Shown: positions 43,501 through 51,956 of the stretch, one piece after another
Layout: each line of letters begins with the position of its first letter
Numbering within the stretch: position 1 is the stretch's first letter
NCBI RefSeq assembly: GCF_022921075.1
Contig: NZ_CP095050.1
Location: 4,278,001-4,342,000, forward strand
Direction of reading: 5' to 3'
Length of the DNA stretch: 64,000 nt
From: Hymenobacter sp. 5317J-9
Lineage (GTDB): Bacteria; Bacteroidota; Bacteroidia; Cytophagales; Hymenobacteraceae
Program-made: the position numbers and the translations under genes
The notes under the pieces: generated by a model
What the model was told of the DNA's origin: nothing
The model's database searches: none
Seen by the model: only the letters and a program-made list of their open reading frames with translations

Positions 43501-43838
43501 CGGCGGCCACTGCCGGGGCCCTTAGCCCCACGCGCTTCGAGTTGGTATTTGGGGCACAGCAGGCGCTGGGTACGGCCCCCGCTGCCCTGGCCGCGCAGGT
43601 GGCCCTCTACCCCAACCCCGCCCGCACCCAAGCCGTGGTGGAGCTGCCCCAGAGCCTGAGCCGCCAGCCGGTGTCGGCGGCGTTGGTCGATGCCTTGGGC
43701 CGGGTGGTGCGCCAGCGGGAGCTGCCGGCCGGCCCGGCCACGCACGCCCTGCCCCTCACCGACATTACTCCGGGCATTTACTCCCTGCGCCTGCGCACGG
43801 CGGCCGGCACGGTGGTGAAAATGCTGGTGGTGGAATAA
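40557..43838 (+). CDS. T9SS-secreted PL9-type pectate lyase (right-handed beta-helix)
   Basis: 1093 residues from ATG 40557 with a signal peptide (YLLALLLALSFGPAFSA). The first 450 residues are the PL9 catalytic beta-helix: YYVAPTGSDTNSGT..APF at the start, calcium-site acids D228 (NVDGFG), D254, D255 and D258 (SDDGYD), and the catalytic Lys K292 in DGNGFKAGG. These match the calcium cluster and Lys base of PelL. The middle is long Gly/Ala/Thr-rich beta repeats, as in adhesin-like T9SS cargo. The C-terminus (about 1010-1093) is the T9SS sorting domain (LYPNPA, GIYSLRL, KMLVVE). It would cut polygalacturonate by beta-elimination at the cell surface. Confidence 0.92.
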   Translation: MVHRYLLALLLALSFGPAFSAKYYVAPTGSDTNSGTIAAPFLSIQRAQTAVSAGDTVWVRGGTYLMQSAQIANYVSPYAYVTQLSKSGSAAAGRIKYWAYPGERPVFNYANIDPNVAVSNGTVAFAAPYRISAFEITGSYIHIRGLEVVGVRVPVVNTTTNTLSICFSQSGAGGNNIYEQLSMHDGQAIGFYLTRGGNTLVLNCDAYRNNDNLNDGNTTGTKNGGNVDGFGSHPNNANYTNIVFRGCRAWQNSDDGYDCISAFTATTFENCWAFYNGYTPKFVTRGDGNGFKAGGYGTAFSFPAVVPNNTVQQCLSVRNRSNGFYSNHHQAGSYWYNNTAYQNATNYNMVNRKDKTASGYLVDVPGYGHILRNNISYRGRSTSSPDTLSISRSASTFDHNAIGAGVTAADFLSLDTTQLRAPRQADGSLPVIGLLRLAPGSGLIDAGVNVGLPYRGAAPDLGAFEAGSLSTWTGAVSTDWFDTANWTAGVPTATVDALIPVAPRYPAIAAGTATAQHLTIAAGAALSHSGGTLSLSGDLTNNGTFAATGGTLATSGVANQLLGGTSPDAFRNLTIGAGGATLGAEASLQGVLTLLGNLTTNGKPLTLLSALSGGVAADALVVNNGGAVLGAATVQRAIDPGQNAGAGYRQYSAPVSNSTVADLATAAFTPVANPDYNSAAAPAGVTPFPTVFGYDDSRLALTNSMSDFDKGFFSPAALSDPLAVGRGYTVNIGASQLVDFVGTLTNGDQTLALTSSRASYAEGGWQLLGNPYPAPLDYSLVAPADRAGLESAIYVYGSTAQYAGQYRSYVNGVGNPVLPVGQAFFTRVAAGQSAASLTFRNSQRLTAPNGTTFQRGTAETRPLVQLSLQGVASPLTDEATVYFETGATSSFDAAFDAAKLPNPSGLNLAMARSATQPLSIDGQPALGPGTHALPLAVSVPAAGAYTLTASQLLNLPNVPVYLRDLQLGTLTNLHQSPTYRFTAATAGALSPTRFELVFGAQQALGTAPAALAAQVALYPNPARTQAVVELPQSLSRQPVSAALVDALGRVVRQRELPAGPATHALPLTDITPGIYSLRLRTAAGTVVKMLVVE

Positions 43839-43851
43839 GCAAGCTGAATTA

Positions 43852-43896
43852 AAACAGAAAACCCCGCAGCCAGGCCGGCGGCGGGGTTTTCTGTTT
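43852..43896 (+). terminator. Strong terminator after the pectate lyase gene
   Basis: AAACAGAAAACCCCGC pairs perfectly (16 bp) with GCGGGGTTTTCTGTTT around a 13-nt GC-rich loop. It also faces the convergent small gene at 43951. Confidence 0.87.
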
Positions 43897-43950
43897 ATTC
43901 CAAAAGCTGCGGGACGCAGCCGGGGCACATCATGCAGAAGGTGACAAAAG

Positions 43951-44223
43951 CTAGTTCAGCCACACGCGCTCGATGATTTCGAAGCGGTGCGGGGCAAAGG
44001 CGTTGTAGTACGGGGCCTCGCCCTGGAAGCTGAGCACGTGCACGAGGTCGGTGCCTTCGGCCTTGCCCTCGGTGACGCGCACGGGGTACACCTGGCCCTT
44101 CACGGGCCAGTCGCCCACGTGCCGGGCGGGGCGGTTTTCGTCGTCGACGCAGATGGCGTAGTCGATGAACGGCGCGGTGGTGGTGGCTTCGGCGAAGGTG
44201 TGGTTGGCGACTTCCATGGGCAT
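43951..44223 (-). CDS. Small hypothetical protein
   Basis: 90 residues from ATG 44221-44223 (a second Met two codons later is as likely, and an upstream start at 44265 exists). Soluble, beta-rich: FAEATTTAPFIDYAICVDDENRP, WPVKGQVYPVRVTEGKAEGTDLVHVLSF, ending RFEIIERVWLN. The pattern resembles small conserved Bacteroidota proteins with an OB- or SH3-like fold, such as 'DUF' proteins with a KGQVYPVRV motif, but no function is known. It is divergent from the MFS gene, sharing a spacer of about 100 bp. Confidence 0.65.
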   Translation of the reverse strand: MPMEVANHTFAEATTTAPFIDYAICVDDENRPARHVGDWPVKGQVYPVRVTEGKAEGTDLVHVLSFQGEAPYYNAFAPHRFEIIERVWLN

Positions 44224-44330
44224 ATACGGTAAAGACTCGCCAATATACACCGCCCCCGGGCACATGGTTCCGACTCAAAGCTTCCTGCCGCCGCACGGGT
44301 GCGCGCGCCTGCCGACCTTTGCAGCCTCCT

Positions 44331-45566
44331 ATGGTCCCTTCCGCTTCCCGCACCTACTCCGTCGGCTTCTGGCTGATGTGTTTGTCGTCGTTTCTGTTTT
44401 TTGCCAGCTTCAACCTGCTGCTGCCCGAGCTGCCCGAGCACCTCTCGCGGCTGGGCGGCGCCGAGTACAAAGGCTTCATCATTTCGCTGTTTACGCTCAC
44501 GGCGGCCATTTCGCGCCCCTTTTCGGGCAAGCTGGCCGATACCGTGGGGCGCATTCCGGTGATGGTATTTGGCTCGCTGGTGTGCTTTGTGTGCGGGTTT
44601 TTCTACCCCTGGGCCCTCACCGTGTCGGGCTTTCTCACGCTACGGCTGCTGCACGGCTTCAGCACGGGTTTCAAGCCCACCGGCACGGCTGCATACGTGG
44701 CCGACATCGTGCCCGTGGAGCGGCGCGGCGAGGCCATGGGCCTGCTGGGCGTGACGGGGGCCTTGGGCATGGCTTTCGGGCCGGCCTTCGGCTCGTGGGT
44801 GGCCGAGACGTTCTCGCTCAACGCCATGTTTTACTGCTCCAGCGGCGCGGCGCTGCTCTCGGTGCTGGTGCAGGGCACGCTCACCGAAACCCTGCCCCGG
44901 GCCCAGCGGCGGCGCTTCGGCCTAGGCTTGCTCCGATTGAAATCGGACGAAATATTCGAGCCGCGCGTGCTGGCACCCTCGCTGGTCACGGCCCTGTGCC
45001 TGTTTCCCTACGGCGCCGTGCTCACCGTGATACCCGACCAAAGCCGGCTGCTGGGCCTGGCCGGCTCCACCAAGGGGCTGTTCTACATCTGCTACACGGC
45101 GGCCTCGCTGGCGGTGCGGCTGGTGGCGGGCAAGTCGTCGGACACCTACGGGCGGGTGCCGGTGCTGCGGTGGTCGGCCGGCATTCTGGCCGCGGGGCTG
45201 GCGCTGCTGGTGTGGTGCCCGTCGGTGCCGGTGTTTCTGGCCGGGGCGGTGGTGTTTGGGCTGGGCACGGGCCTGAACTCGCCCACGCTCTACGCCTGGA
45301 CCATCGACCTGAGCCACCCCGAGCACCGCGGCCGCGGCGTGGCCACCATGTACATCGCCCTCGAAATCGGCATCGGCCTGGGCGCGCTGCTGGCGGGCTG
45401 GATTTTTGCCAACCAAGCCGCGCATTTGCCCTACGTCCACGGCCTCAGTCTGCTGTGCGTGCTGGCGGCCATTGGCTACCTGCTAAGCGTGAAGAGCACC
45501 GGTCCGGTGAGCCACGAAAGCGCCTCGGAAGCGCGGCCGGAGCCCTCGCCCGAAGAGGTGGTATAA
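44331..45566 (+). CDS. MFS transporter
   Basis: 411 residues from ATG 44331 (a TTG four codons upstream is in frame but not needed). Twelve hydrophobic segments; the loop between helices 2 and 3 carries GKLADTVGRIPVMVFG, the classical MFS motif A, and its repeat in the second half is GKSSDTYGRVPVLRW. DIVPVERRGEAMGLLG is the motif of helix 4-5 in drug and sugar exporters. It is most like the drug-resistance/sugar-efflux (DHA1) branch. Substrate unknown. The C-terminal tail is hydrophilic and Glu/Ser-rich. It stands alone ahead of the DUF3857 cluster. Confidence 0.9.
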   Translation: MVPSASRTYSVGFWLMCLSSFLFFASFNLLLPELPEHLSRLGGAEYKGFIISLFTLTAAISRPFSGKLADTVGRIPVMVFGSLVCFVCGFFYPWALTVSGFLTLRLLHGFSTGFKPTGTAAYVADIVPVERRGEAMGLLGVTGALGMAFGPAFGSWVAETFSLNAMFYCSSGAALLSVLVQGTLTETLPRAQRRRFGLGLLRLKSDEIFEPRVLAPSLVTALCLFPYGAVLTVIPDQSRLLGLAGSTKGLFYICYTAASLAVRLVAGKSSDTYGRVPVLRWSAGILAAGLALLVWCPSVPVFLAGAVVFGLGTGLNSPTLYAWTIDLSHPEHRGRGVATMYIALEIGIGLGALLAGWIFANQAAHLPYVHGLSLLCVLAAIGYLLSVKSTGPVSHESASEARPEPSPEEVV

Positions 45567-45661
45567 CCCCCTAAAAGGCAAGGATGAATAGTTTGTGAAA
45601 TTCAGATAGATTCTTCTATTTTTAGGGTTTCAAAGACTGTCTACCCCTTTCTTATTTGTTG

Positions 45662-47728
45662 ATGTCGGCTTCTTCACTGCTTTGCTGCGTGCGGCAACTG
45701 CTGCTCGCTCTGCTCGTTGGTATACTGGCTCAGCACACGGCCCACGCCCAACCCGAGCCCATCAAGTTTGGGCAGGTCGATAAGCAGGACCTGACCGCCG
45801 CGCCCTTTGCCAAAGACAGCGCCGCGGCCGTGGTGCTCTGCGACTATGGCCGCTCGCGCATGGAAGGCAAAGGCGCCGGGCTGCAGGTAGTGTTTGAGCG
45901 CATCACGCGCATCAAAATCCTTAAAAAAGCCGGGTTCAATTACGCCACCGTCGAGATACCGCTGTACCACCGCGACGGAAACCAGGAGAAACTTTCGGCC
46001 TTGCGCGGCTTCACCTACAACCTGGTGAACGGCACCGCCGAAAAAACCAAGCTGGAGACGACGGGCACGTTTGTGGAAAAGCGCACTTCCACCAACAACA
46101 TCCAGAAATTTACGCTGCCCAACGTGCGCGAAGGCTCCGTGATTGAGTACGCCTACACGTTGCGCTCGGACTTTCTGTTCAACTTCCAGGACTGGACGTT
46201 TCAGCAGGACATTCCGGTGCGCTGGAGCGAGTATCGGGTCAGCATTCCTACGTTTTACAAGTACAAGATTATTTACCAGGGCAACCCGGCGTTCGACGTG
46301 AACCTGGCCCGCATCGGCACGGTGGGCCTGAGCCTCGACGACAAAGTGCCTTCCGGAGGGGGCCTGAGCGCGGGCGCGTCATCGGGCACGCTGACCGTGA
46401 CGGCCACCACCGAAGAGCACCAATGGGTGCGCAAAAACGTGCCCCCCTTCCGCCCCGAGCCTTATATGACGACGGCCCGCGACTACGTGGACCGGCTCGA
46501 TTTTGAGCTCACCGGCGAGCAGTGGTCTGAAAATGACTACCACGACCTCACCGGCACCTGGCCCAAAATCAACGCGCTGCTGCTGGCCGATGAAGACTTT
46601 GGCGGCCGCCTTAACCGCTCGGGCCCGCTCAAGGACCAGGTAGTGGGCCTCGCCGCCCGCTACCCGGCCGTGACTGACCGCGCCGCGGCCGTGCGCCAGC
46701 TGGTGATGGCCGCCGTGCGCTATGACGGCACCGACCGCTACGCCGCCACGGAACCGTTGCGCAAAGCCTACGACGCGCACCGCGGCAGCGCGGCCGACGT
46801 GAACCTGCTGCTCATCGCCGCCCTGCACGATGCCGGCGTGGAAGCCGAGCCGGTGCTGCTCAGCACCCGCGACCACGGTCGCATCAGCAAGGAGTTTCCG
46901 ATGCTGGACCGCTTCAACTACGTGGTGGCGCTGGTGCCGCTGGCCGACGGCAAAGACCTGCTGGTGGACGCCACCGAGCCCCTGCTGCCCTGCGGCGTGC
47001 TGCCCGAACGCTGCCTCAACCAGAGCGGCCGGCTGGTGCCCGCTAAAGGGACCGAAGGCCGCTGGGTCGACCTGGTGCCGACCCAGCGCCAAGTGCGTTT
47101 TCAGCAGGTGGCCCTCACGCTCGATGCCCAGGGCGGCCTCAGCGGCAAGGTGCACGAAGAGCACGGAGGCTACGCCGGCGCTCATGCCCGCGCCGAGCTG
47201 GCCAGCCTCGGCGAGAAGAAGCTGCTGGCGGGGCTGCAGCAGCGCCACGACGCCTGGACCGTGCCCAAGCTGACGCCAAGCCAGGCCGAAACCGTGGACA
47301 AGCCGTTTCTGCTCGATTACGAGTTCAGCCAGCCGGCGGCCAGCACCGCCGCAGCCGGCACGTTCTACCTGAGCCCGCTCAGCGACTTTGGCCCTGGCCA
47401 AAACCCCTTCCGGCATCCGGACCGAACGTATGCCGTCGACTTCGGCATGACGCAGGAAGAAACCCTGCTCGTCACCCTCACGCTGCCTGCTGGCTACGAG
47501 CTGGCGAGCGTGCCCAAGCCCGCCGTGGTGGAGCTGCCCGGGCAGGGCGGCCGCTTCGTCTACAACGTGAGCGCGGCGGCCCCGGGCGTGGTGCAGCTCA
47601 CCAGCCGCCTCAACCTCCGCAAGCCCGTGTACGCGGCCCAGGAATACGCCAGCCTGCGCGAGCTCTACAGCCAGCTGATGGCCCATCAGGCCGAGAAGCT
47701 CGTCATTCAGAAGAAGCCCGGCGGCTGA
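45662..47728 (+). CDS. Exported DUF3857 transglutaminase-like protein, catalytic Cys lost (copy 1)
   Basis: 688 residues from ATG 45662 with a signal peptide (ending HTAHAQ). DUF3857 domain about 45-240 (VFERITRIKILKKAGFNYATVEIPLYH, REGSVIEYAYTL, LFNFQDWTFQQDIPVRWSEY), a transglutaminase-like part about 330-450 and a C-terminal beta domain. In the TGase part the segment HRGSAADVNLLLIAAL holds Ala (A377) where the Cys should be, FNYVVALV has Tyr for His, and only LLVDATEPL keeps the Asp. I infer a non-catalytic binding protein of the periplasm. First of four tandem relatives, 87 bp before the next. Confidence 0.88.
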   Translation: MSASSLLCCVRQLLLALLVGILAQHTAHAQPEPIKFGQVDKQDLTAAPFAKDSAAAVVLCDYGRSRMEGKGAGLQVVFERITRIKILKKAGFNYATVEIPLYHRDGNQEKLSALRGFTYNLVNGTAEKTKLETTGTFVEKRTSTNNIQKFTLPNVREGSVIEYAYTLRSDFLFNFQDWTFQQDIPVRWSEYRVSIPTFYKYKIIYQGNPAFDVNLARIGTVGLSLDDKVPSGGGLSAGASSGTLTVTATTEEHQWVRKNVPPFRPEPYMTTARDYVDRLDFELTGEQWSENDYHDLTGTWPKINALLLADEDFGGRLNRSGPLKDQVVGLAARYPAVTDRAAAVRQLVMAAVRYDGTDRYAATEPLRKAYDAHRGSAADVNLLLIAALHDAGVEAEPVLLSTRDHGRISKEFPMLDRFNYVVALVPLADGKDLLVDATEPLLPCGVLPERCLNQSGRLVPAKGTEGRWVDLVPTQRQVRFQQVALTLDAQGGLSGKVHEEHGGYAGAHARAELASLGEKKLLAGLQQRHDAWTVPKLTPSQAETVDKPFLLDYEFSQPAASTAAAGTFYLSPLSDFGPGQNPFRHPDRTYAVDFGMTQEETLLVTLTLPAGYELASVPKPAVVELPGQGGRFVYNVSAAAPGVVQLTSRLNLRKPVYAAQEYASLRELYSQLMAHQAEKLVIQKKPGG

Positions 47729-47815
47729 TTGGCTACGGCCATCACGGGCTTTACCAACTGACTTACACTCTTTTTTACCACCACTTAATCCTCCATTTTA
47801 TCTGCTTCATTTTTT

Positions 47816-49867
47816 ATGAAACAAACTTTACTGTCTGCCGCGGCCCTGGGGGCCGCGCTGCTGGGCGCTTTCGGGGCACGGGCCCAAAACGCCCCCATTA
47901 AATACGGCAAGCCCGACCCGGCCGACTTCACGGCGGCGGCGTTTGTGAAGGACAGCGCCGCGGCCGCCGTGGTACTGTGCGACTTCGGCACCACCCGCTT
48001 CGAGTTCATCAACAACGATTTCCAGCTGCAGTCGGAGCGCGTGACGCGCATCAAGATTCTGAAGAAAGCCGGTTTCGACGCCGCCACGGTGGAAATACCG
48101 CTGTACCACCACGACACGCGCCAGGAAAAAATCACGGGCCTGCGCGGCACCACCTACAACATGGTGGGCGGCAAGATGGTGGCCACCAAGCTCGACGTGG
48201 GCACCTCTTTTACGGAAGAGCGGACGCCCAACGTGCGCATCCGCAAATTCACCCTGCCCGACGTGCGCGAAGGCTCCGTGGTTGAGTACAACTACACGGT
48301 GACGTCGGACTTCTTCTTCAATTTTCAGGACTGGACGTTTCAGCGCGAGATTCCGGTGCGCGTGAGTGAGTTCCGGGCCTCGATTCCGGAATATTTCCAC
48401 TACAAGATGCTGGTGCAAGGCTACCACGCCCTCGACGAGCAAACCCAGTCTGAATCGACGGGCCAGTACTCCATTCGCTCGGGCGGCGTCTCGACGGGCA
48501 GTGGGTTCAGCACCGGCCGCGAAGGTCCCAGCACCGACGTGGTGACGAGCCGCGTGACCAACTACCGCTGGGCCATGAAAAACGTGCCGGCCTTCCGCGA
48601 CGAGCCCTTCATGACCACCTCGGACGATTACGTGGACCGCATCACCTTCCAGCTGGCCGGCATGCAGTTTCCCAACCAAGCCTACCAGAACGTGGCCGGC
48701 TCCTGGCCCAAGATTGACATGGAACTGCTGAACGACGAGAACTTCGGCCTGCAGATGAACCGCGGCAATTTCCTGCGCGAGCAGGTGAAGCCGCTAGCCG
48801 CCAAGTACCCCGAGCTGCCGGCCCGCGCCGCCGCCGTGCGCCAGCTGGTGATGGCCGCCGTGCGCTACGACGGCACCAACCGCTACTCCACCACGGGCTC
48901 GCTGCGCAAGGCGTTTGACGCGCACCGCGGCAGCTCGGCCGACGTGAACCTGCTGCTCATCGCCGCCCTGCGCGACGCCGGCGTGGAGGCCCATCCGCTG
49001 CTGCTCAGCACCCGCGACCACGGCCGCGTGAACGAGTCGCAGCCCATGCTGGACCGCTTCAACTACGTGGTGGCCCTGGTGCCGCTGGCCGACGGCAAAG
49101 ACCTGCTGGTGGACGCCACCGAGCCCCTGCTGCCCTGCGGCGTGCTGCCCGAGCGCTGCCTCAACCAGAGCGGCCGCCTCATCATGCCCAAGTCGGAAAA
49201 CGGGCGCTGGGTGAGCCTCGTGCCCAGCCATCGCTACGTGCACTACCAGCAGGTGGCCCTCACGCTCGACGACAAGGGCGGCCTCAGCGGCAAGGTGCAC
49301 GAAGAACACGCGGGCTACGCCGGCGCCCAGGCCCGCGCCGAGCTGGCCAGCCTCGGCGAGAAGAAGTACCTGAGCGAAATGGCGCGCCCGCACGCCGGCT
49401 GGACGGTGCCCAAGTTTGCCGTGGCTGAGCGCGACAACGTGGAAAAGCCCCTGGCTTTGGACTACGAGTTCAGCCAGCCGGCCGACGACAACAACCCCGC
49501 CGGCACGCTCTACCTGAGCCCGCTGCGCGATTTCATCAGCGACCAGAACCCCTTCCGCCACGACGACCGGCTGTTCCCCGTCGACTTCGGCGCGCCCAAA
49601 GACGACACCCAGACCATTACCTTGACGCTGCCCGCCGGCTACGAGCTGGCCGAAATGCCTAAACCCGCCGTGGTGGAGCTGCCCGAGCAAGGCGGCCGCT
49701 TCCTCTACAGCGTGGCCGCCGTGAGCCCGGGCGTGGTGCAGCTCACCAGCCGCCTCACCCTGCGCAAGCCCGTGTACGCCGCCGCAGAGTACGTGCAGCT
49801 GCGCGAGTTCTACCGCATCATGCTGGAAAAGCAGGCCGAGAAGCTGGTTATCAAGAAGAAGGCGTAA
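47816..49867 (+). CDS. Exported DUF3857 transglutaminase-like protein, catalytic Cys lost (copy 2)
   Basis: 683 residues from ATG 47816; signal peptide ends FGARAQ. Same architecture as copy 1 and highly similar to it, above all in the DUF3857 part (RVTRIKILKKAGFDAATVEIPLYH) and in the TGase-like part (LDRFNYVVALVPLADGKDLL is identical). The Cys position is Ser (S374, HRGSSADVN), His is Tyr, and Asp is kept. A Gly/Ser-rich insertion lies near residue 220 (RSGGVSTGSGFSTGREG). It arose by tandem duplication and likely belongs to one transcript with its neighbours. Confidence 0.88.
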   Translation: MKQTLLSAAALGAALLGAFGARAQNAPIKYGKPDPADFTAAAFVKDSAAAAVVLCDFGTTRFEFINNDFQLQSERVTRIKILKKAGFDAATVEIPLYHHDTRQEKITGLRGTTYNMVGGKMVATKLDVGTSFTEERTPNVRIRKFTLPDVREGSVVEYNYTVTSDFFFNFQDWTFQREIPVRVSEFRASIPEYFHYKMLVQGYHALDEQTQSESTGQYSIRSGGVSTGSGFSTGREGPSTDVVTSRVTNYRWAMKNVPAFRDEPFMTTSDDYVDRITFQLAGMQFPNQAYQNVAGSWPKIDMELLNDENFGLQMNRGNFLREQVKPLAAKYPELPARAAAVRQLVMAAVRYDGTNRYSTTGSLRKAFDAHRGSSADVNLLLIAALRDAGVEAHPLLLSTRDHGRVNESQPMLDRFNYVVALVPLADGKDLLVDATEPLLPCGVLPERCLNQSGRLIMPKSENGRWVSLVPSHRYVHYQQVALTLDDKGGLSGKVHEEHAGYAGAQARAELASLGEKKYLSEMARPHAGWTVPKFAVAERDNVEKPLALDYEFSQPADDNNPAGTLYLSPLRDFISDQNPFRHDDRLFPVDFGAPKDDTQTITLTLPAGYELAEMPKPAVVELPEQGGRFLYSVAAVSPGVVQLTSRLTLRKPVYAAAEYVQLREFYRIMLEKQAEKLVIKKKA

Positions 49868-49957
49868 CTCATGCCCGGGGCGCTGGTGAATTGCGCTGGC
49901 GCCCCGGATAGAGGAGGCATTATTCGTTTTTCGGCTTATACCCTTACAACACCTACT

Positions 49958-51913
49958 ATGAAGACAACTCTACCGTTTTGGGCAGCCTTGGGAGTTGCCC
50001 TGCTGGGTGCCGTCTCGGCGCAGGCGCAGCCCGAGCCGTTCAAATTTGGCAAGCCCGAACCGGCCGATTTTACCGCCGCGCCTTTCGTGAAGGACAGCGC
50101 CGCGGCCGTAGTGCTCTGCGACTACGGCACGGCCCGGGTGAACTGGAACGCGAGCGGCTCCATTCAGAGCGAGCTGGAGCGCGCGACGCGCGTAAAGATT
50201 TTGCGCAAGGCCGGCTACAACTATGCCTCAATGGCAATTCCGCTGGTTGGCAGCCAAAAGCTGACCGGCCTGCGCGGCTTCACCTACAACTTGGTGAACG
50301 GCGTGGTGGAAAAAACCAAGCTGGAAAGCGCGGGCGAGTTTAAGGAGGACATTACCAAGCACATCCGGCTGTTCAAGTTCACCATGCCCAAGGTGAGCGA
50401 AGGTTCGGTGATAGAATTTGCTTATTCGGTTACGTCCGACGGCTCTGTCAACTTGCCCGACTGGCAGTTTCAGCGCAACATTCCGGTGCGCTGGAGCGAG
50501 TTCCGCATTGCCTACCCCGACATCTTTAACTTCAAAACCGTGCTGCAGGGCTATCTACCCCTGGCCGTGCGCGAGCAGAATGCGGGCACTGGCCGCGACA
50601 TGCTAAGCCGCTGGGCCATGAAGGACGTGCCGGCCCTGCTCGAAGAGCCCTACGTGACGACCATGAACGACTACGTGGCCCGGCTCGACTTGGAGTTGGC
50701 CAGCGTGAACGTGCCTGGGCGAGGGTCGAAAGACTTTGCCAGCAGTTGGCAAAAAATTGACGTTTCGCTGCTGGAAAACCCGCATTTCGGGCAGTTGCTA
50801 AATAATAATGGCTTTTTAACTGCCGACCTGGCCAAGCTGGCCCTCCCCGCCGGCGCCACCGTTGAAGAACGGGCAACGGCCGTGCACGCCCTAGTGCGCG
50901 ACGCCCTCAAATACGATGGCTACGCGACCATTCTCTCCTACACGCCGCTGCGTAAAATCTACCTCGACCAGCACCGCGGCAACGCCGCCGACATCAACCT
51001 GCTGCTGATTGCGGCCCTGCGGGCGGCCAAGCTGGACGCCAACCCCGTGCTGCTGAGCACTCGCGACCACGGCCGCGTCACTGAGAGCTTTCCCATGGCC
51101 TCGCGCTTCAACTATGTGGTGGCCCACTTGGCCCTGCCCGATGGCCGCGACCTGTTGCTGGACGCCACCGAGCCGCTGCTGCCCGCCGGCATGCTGCCCG
51201 AACGCTGCCTCAACGGCGCCGGCCGCCTGGTGATGACCGACACCAACCTCTCGCGCTGGGTGGAGCTCAAACCCGGCCAACGCCGCGTGCATTTCCAGCA
51301 AGTGCAACTCGACCTCACGGCGCAGGGCAGCCTCACCGGCAAGGTGCACGAGGAATACAGCGGTTACGCCGGGGCCACGGCCCGCGCTGAGCTGGATAAA
51401 GACGGCGAGCCCAAGTTTCGCACGCACTTTGCCAGCAAGCACACCGCTTGGAGCGTGCCCAAGCTCACCATTTCGGAGCGCACCAACCTGCTGAAGCCCC
51501 TCATTCTGGACTACGAGTTCAGCCAGTCCGCCGACGAGCCGGCTACGGGCGGTAACCTCTACCTAAACCCTTTAGGCGAGTTTTTGGCAGTTAACAACCC
51601 TTTCCGCCACGAAACCCGCACCTTCCCCGTCGACTTTGGCGCTTCGCAGGACGAAACCGTGCTGGTCACCCTGCATTTGCCAGCCGACTACGAGCTAGCC
51701 GACCGACCCAAGCCTGCCGTGGTGGAGATGCCCAACAACGGGGGCCGCTTTTTCTACACCGTGGCCGTGGATGGCAGCACCGTGAACCTGACCAGCCGCC
51801 TCACCTTGCGCAAGCCAGTGTACGCGGCCGAAGAATATGAGCACCTACGCGAGTTCTACCGCCTCATGTTGGAGAAGCAGGCCGAAAAGCTCACCATCAA
51901 AAAGAAAGCCTAG
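49958..51913 (+). CDS. Exported DUF3857 transglutaminase-like protein, catalytic Cys lost (copy 3)
   Basis: 651 residues from ATG 49958; the frame extends 29 codons upstream, but KTTLPFWAALGVALLGAVSAQA is a clean signal peptide. The most diverged of the three: REGSVIEYAY becomes SEGSVIEFAY, and the insertion near residue 220 is shorter. The Cys position is Ala (A343, HRGNAADIN), the His position is Tyr, the Asp is kept (LLLDATEPL). So the loss of the Cys-His pair is shared by all three copies and predates their duplication. It is separated from copy 4 by only 43 bp. Confidence 0.88.
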   Translation: MKTTLPFWAALGVALLGAVSAQAQPEPFKFGKPEPADFTAAPFVKDSAAAVVLCDYGTARVNWNASGSIQSELERATRVKILRKAGYNYASMAIPLVGSQKLTGLRGFTYNLVNGVVEKTKLESAGEFKEDITKHIRLFKFTMPKVSEGSVIEFAYSVTSDGSVNLPDWQFQRNIPVRWSEFRIAYPDIFNFKTVLQGYLPLAVREQNAGTGRDMLSRWAMKDVPALLEEPYVTTMNDYVARLDLELASVNVPGRGSKDFASSWQKIDVSLLENPHFGQLLNNNGFLTADLAKLALPAGATVEERATAVHALVRDALKYDGYATILSYTPLRKIYLDQHRGNAADINLLLIAALRAAKLDANPVLLSTRDHGRVTESFPMASRFNYVVAHLALPDGRDLLLDATEPLLPAGMLPERCLNGAGRLVMTDTNLSRWVELKPGQRRVHFQQVQLDLTAQGSLTGKVHEEYSGYAGATARAELDKDGEPKFRTHFASKHTAWSVPKLTISERTNLLKPLILDYEFSQSADEPATGGNLYLNPLGEFLAVNNPFRHETRTFPVDFGASQDETVLVTLHLPADYELADRPKPAVVEMPNNGGRFFYTVAVDGSTVNLTSRLTLRKPVYAAEEYEHLREFYRLMLEKQAEKLTIKKKA

Positions 51914-51956
51914 CCAACGGCCACTCATCCATTCTTAAGTCTAATTTCTGCTCCTT

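Noticed and set aside
44314..44321. GACCTTTG as -7 box for the MFS gene
   Set aside because: One mismatch to TAnnTTTG and only 9 bp from the ATG; too weak to list.
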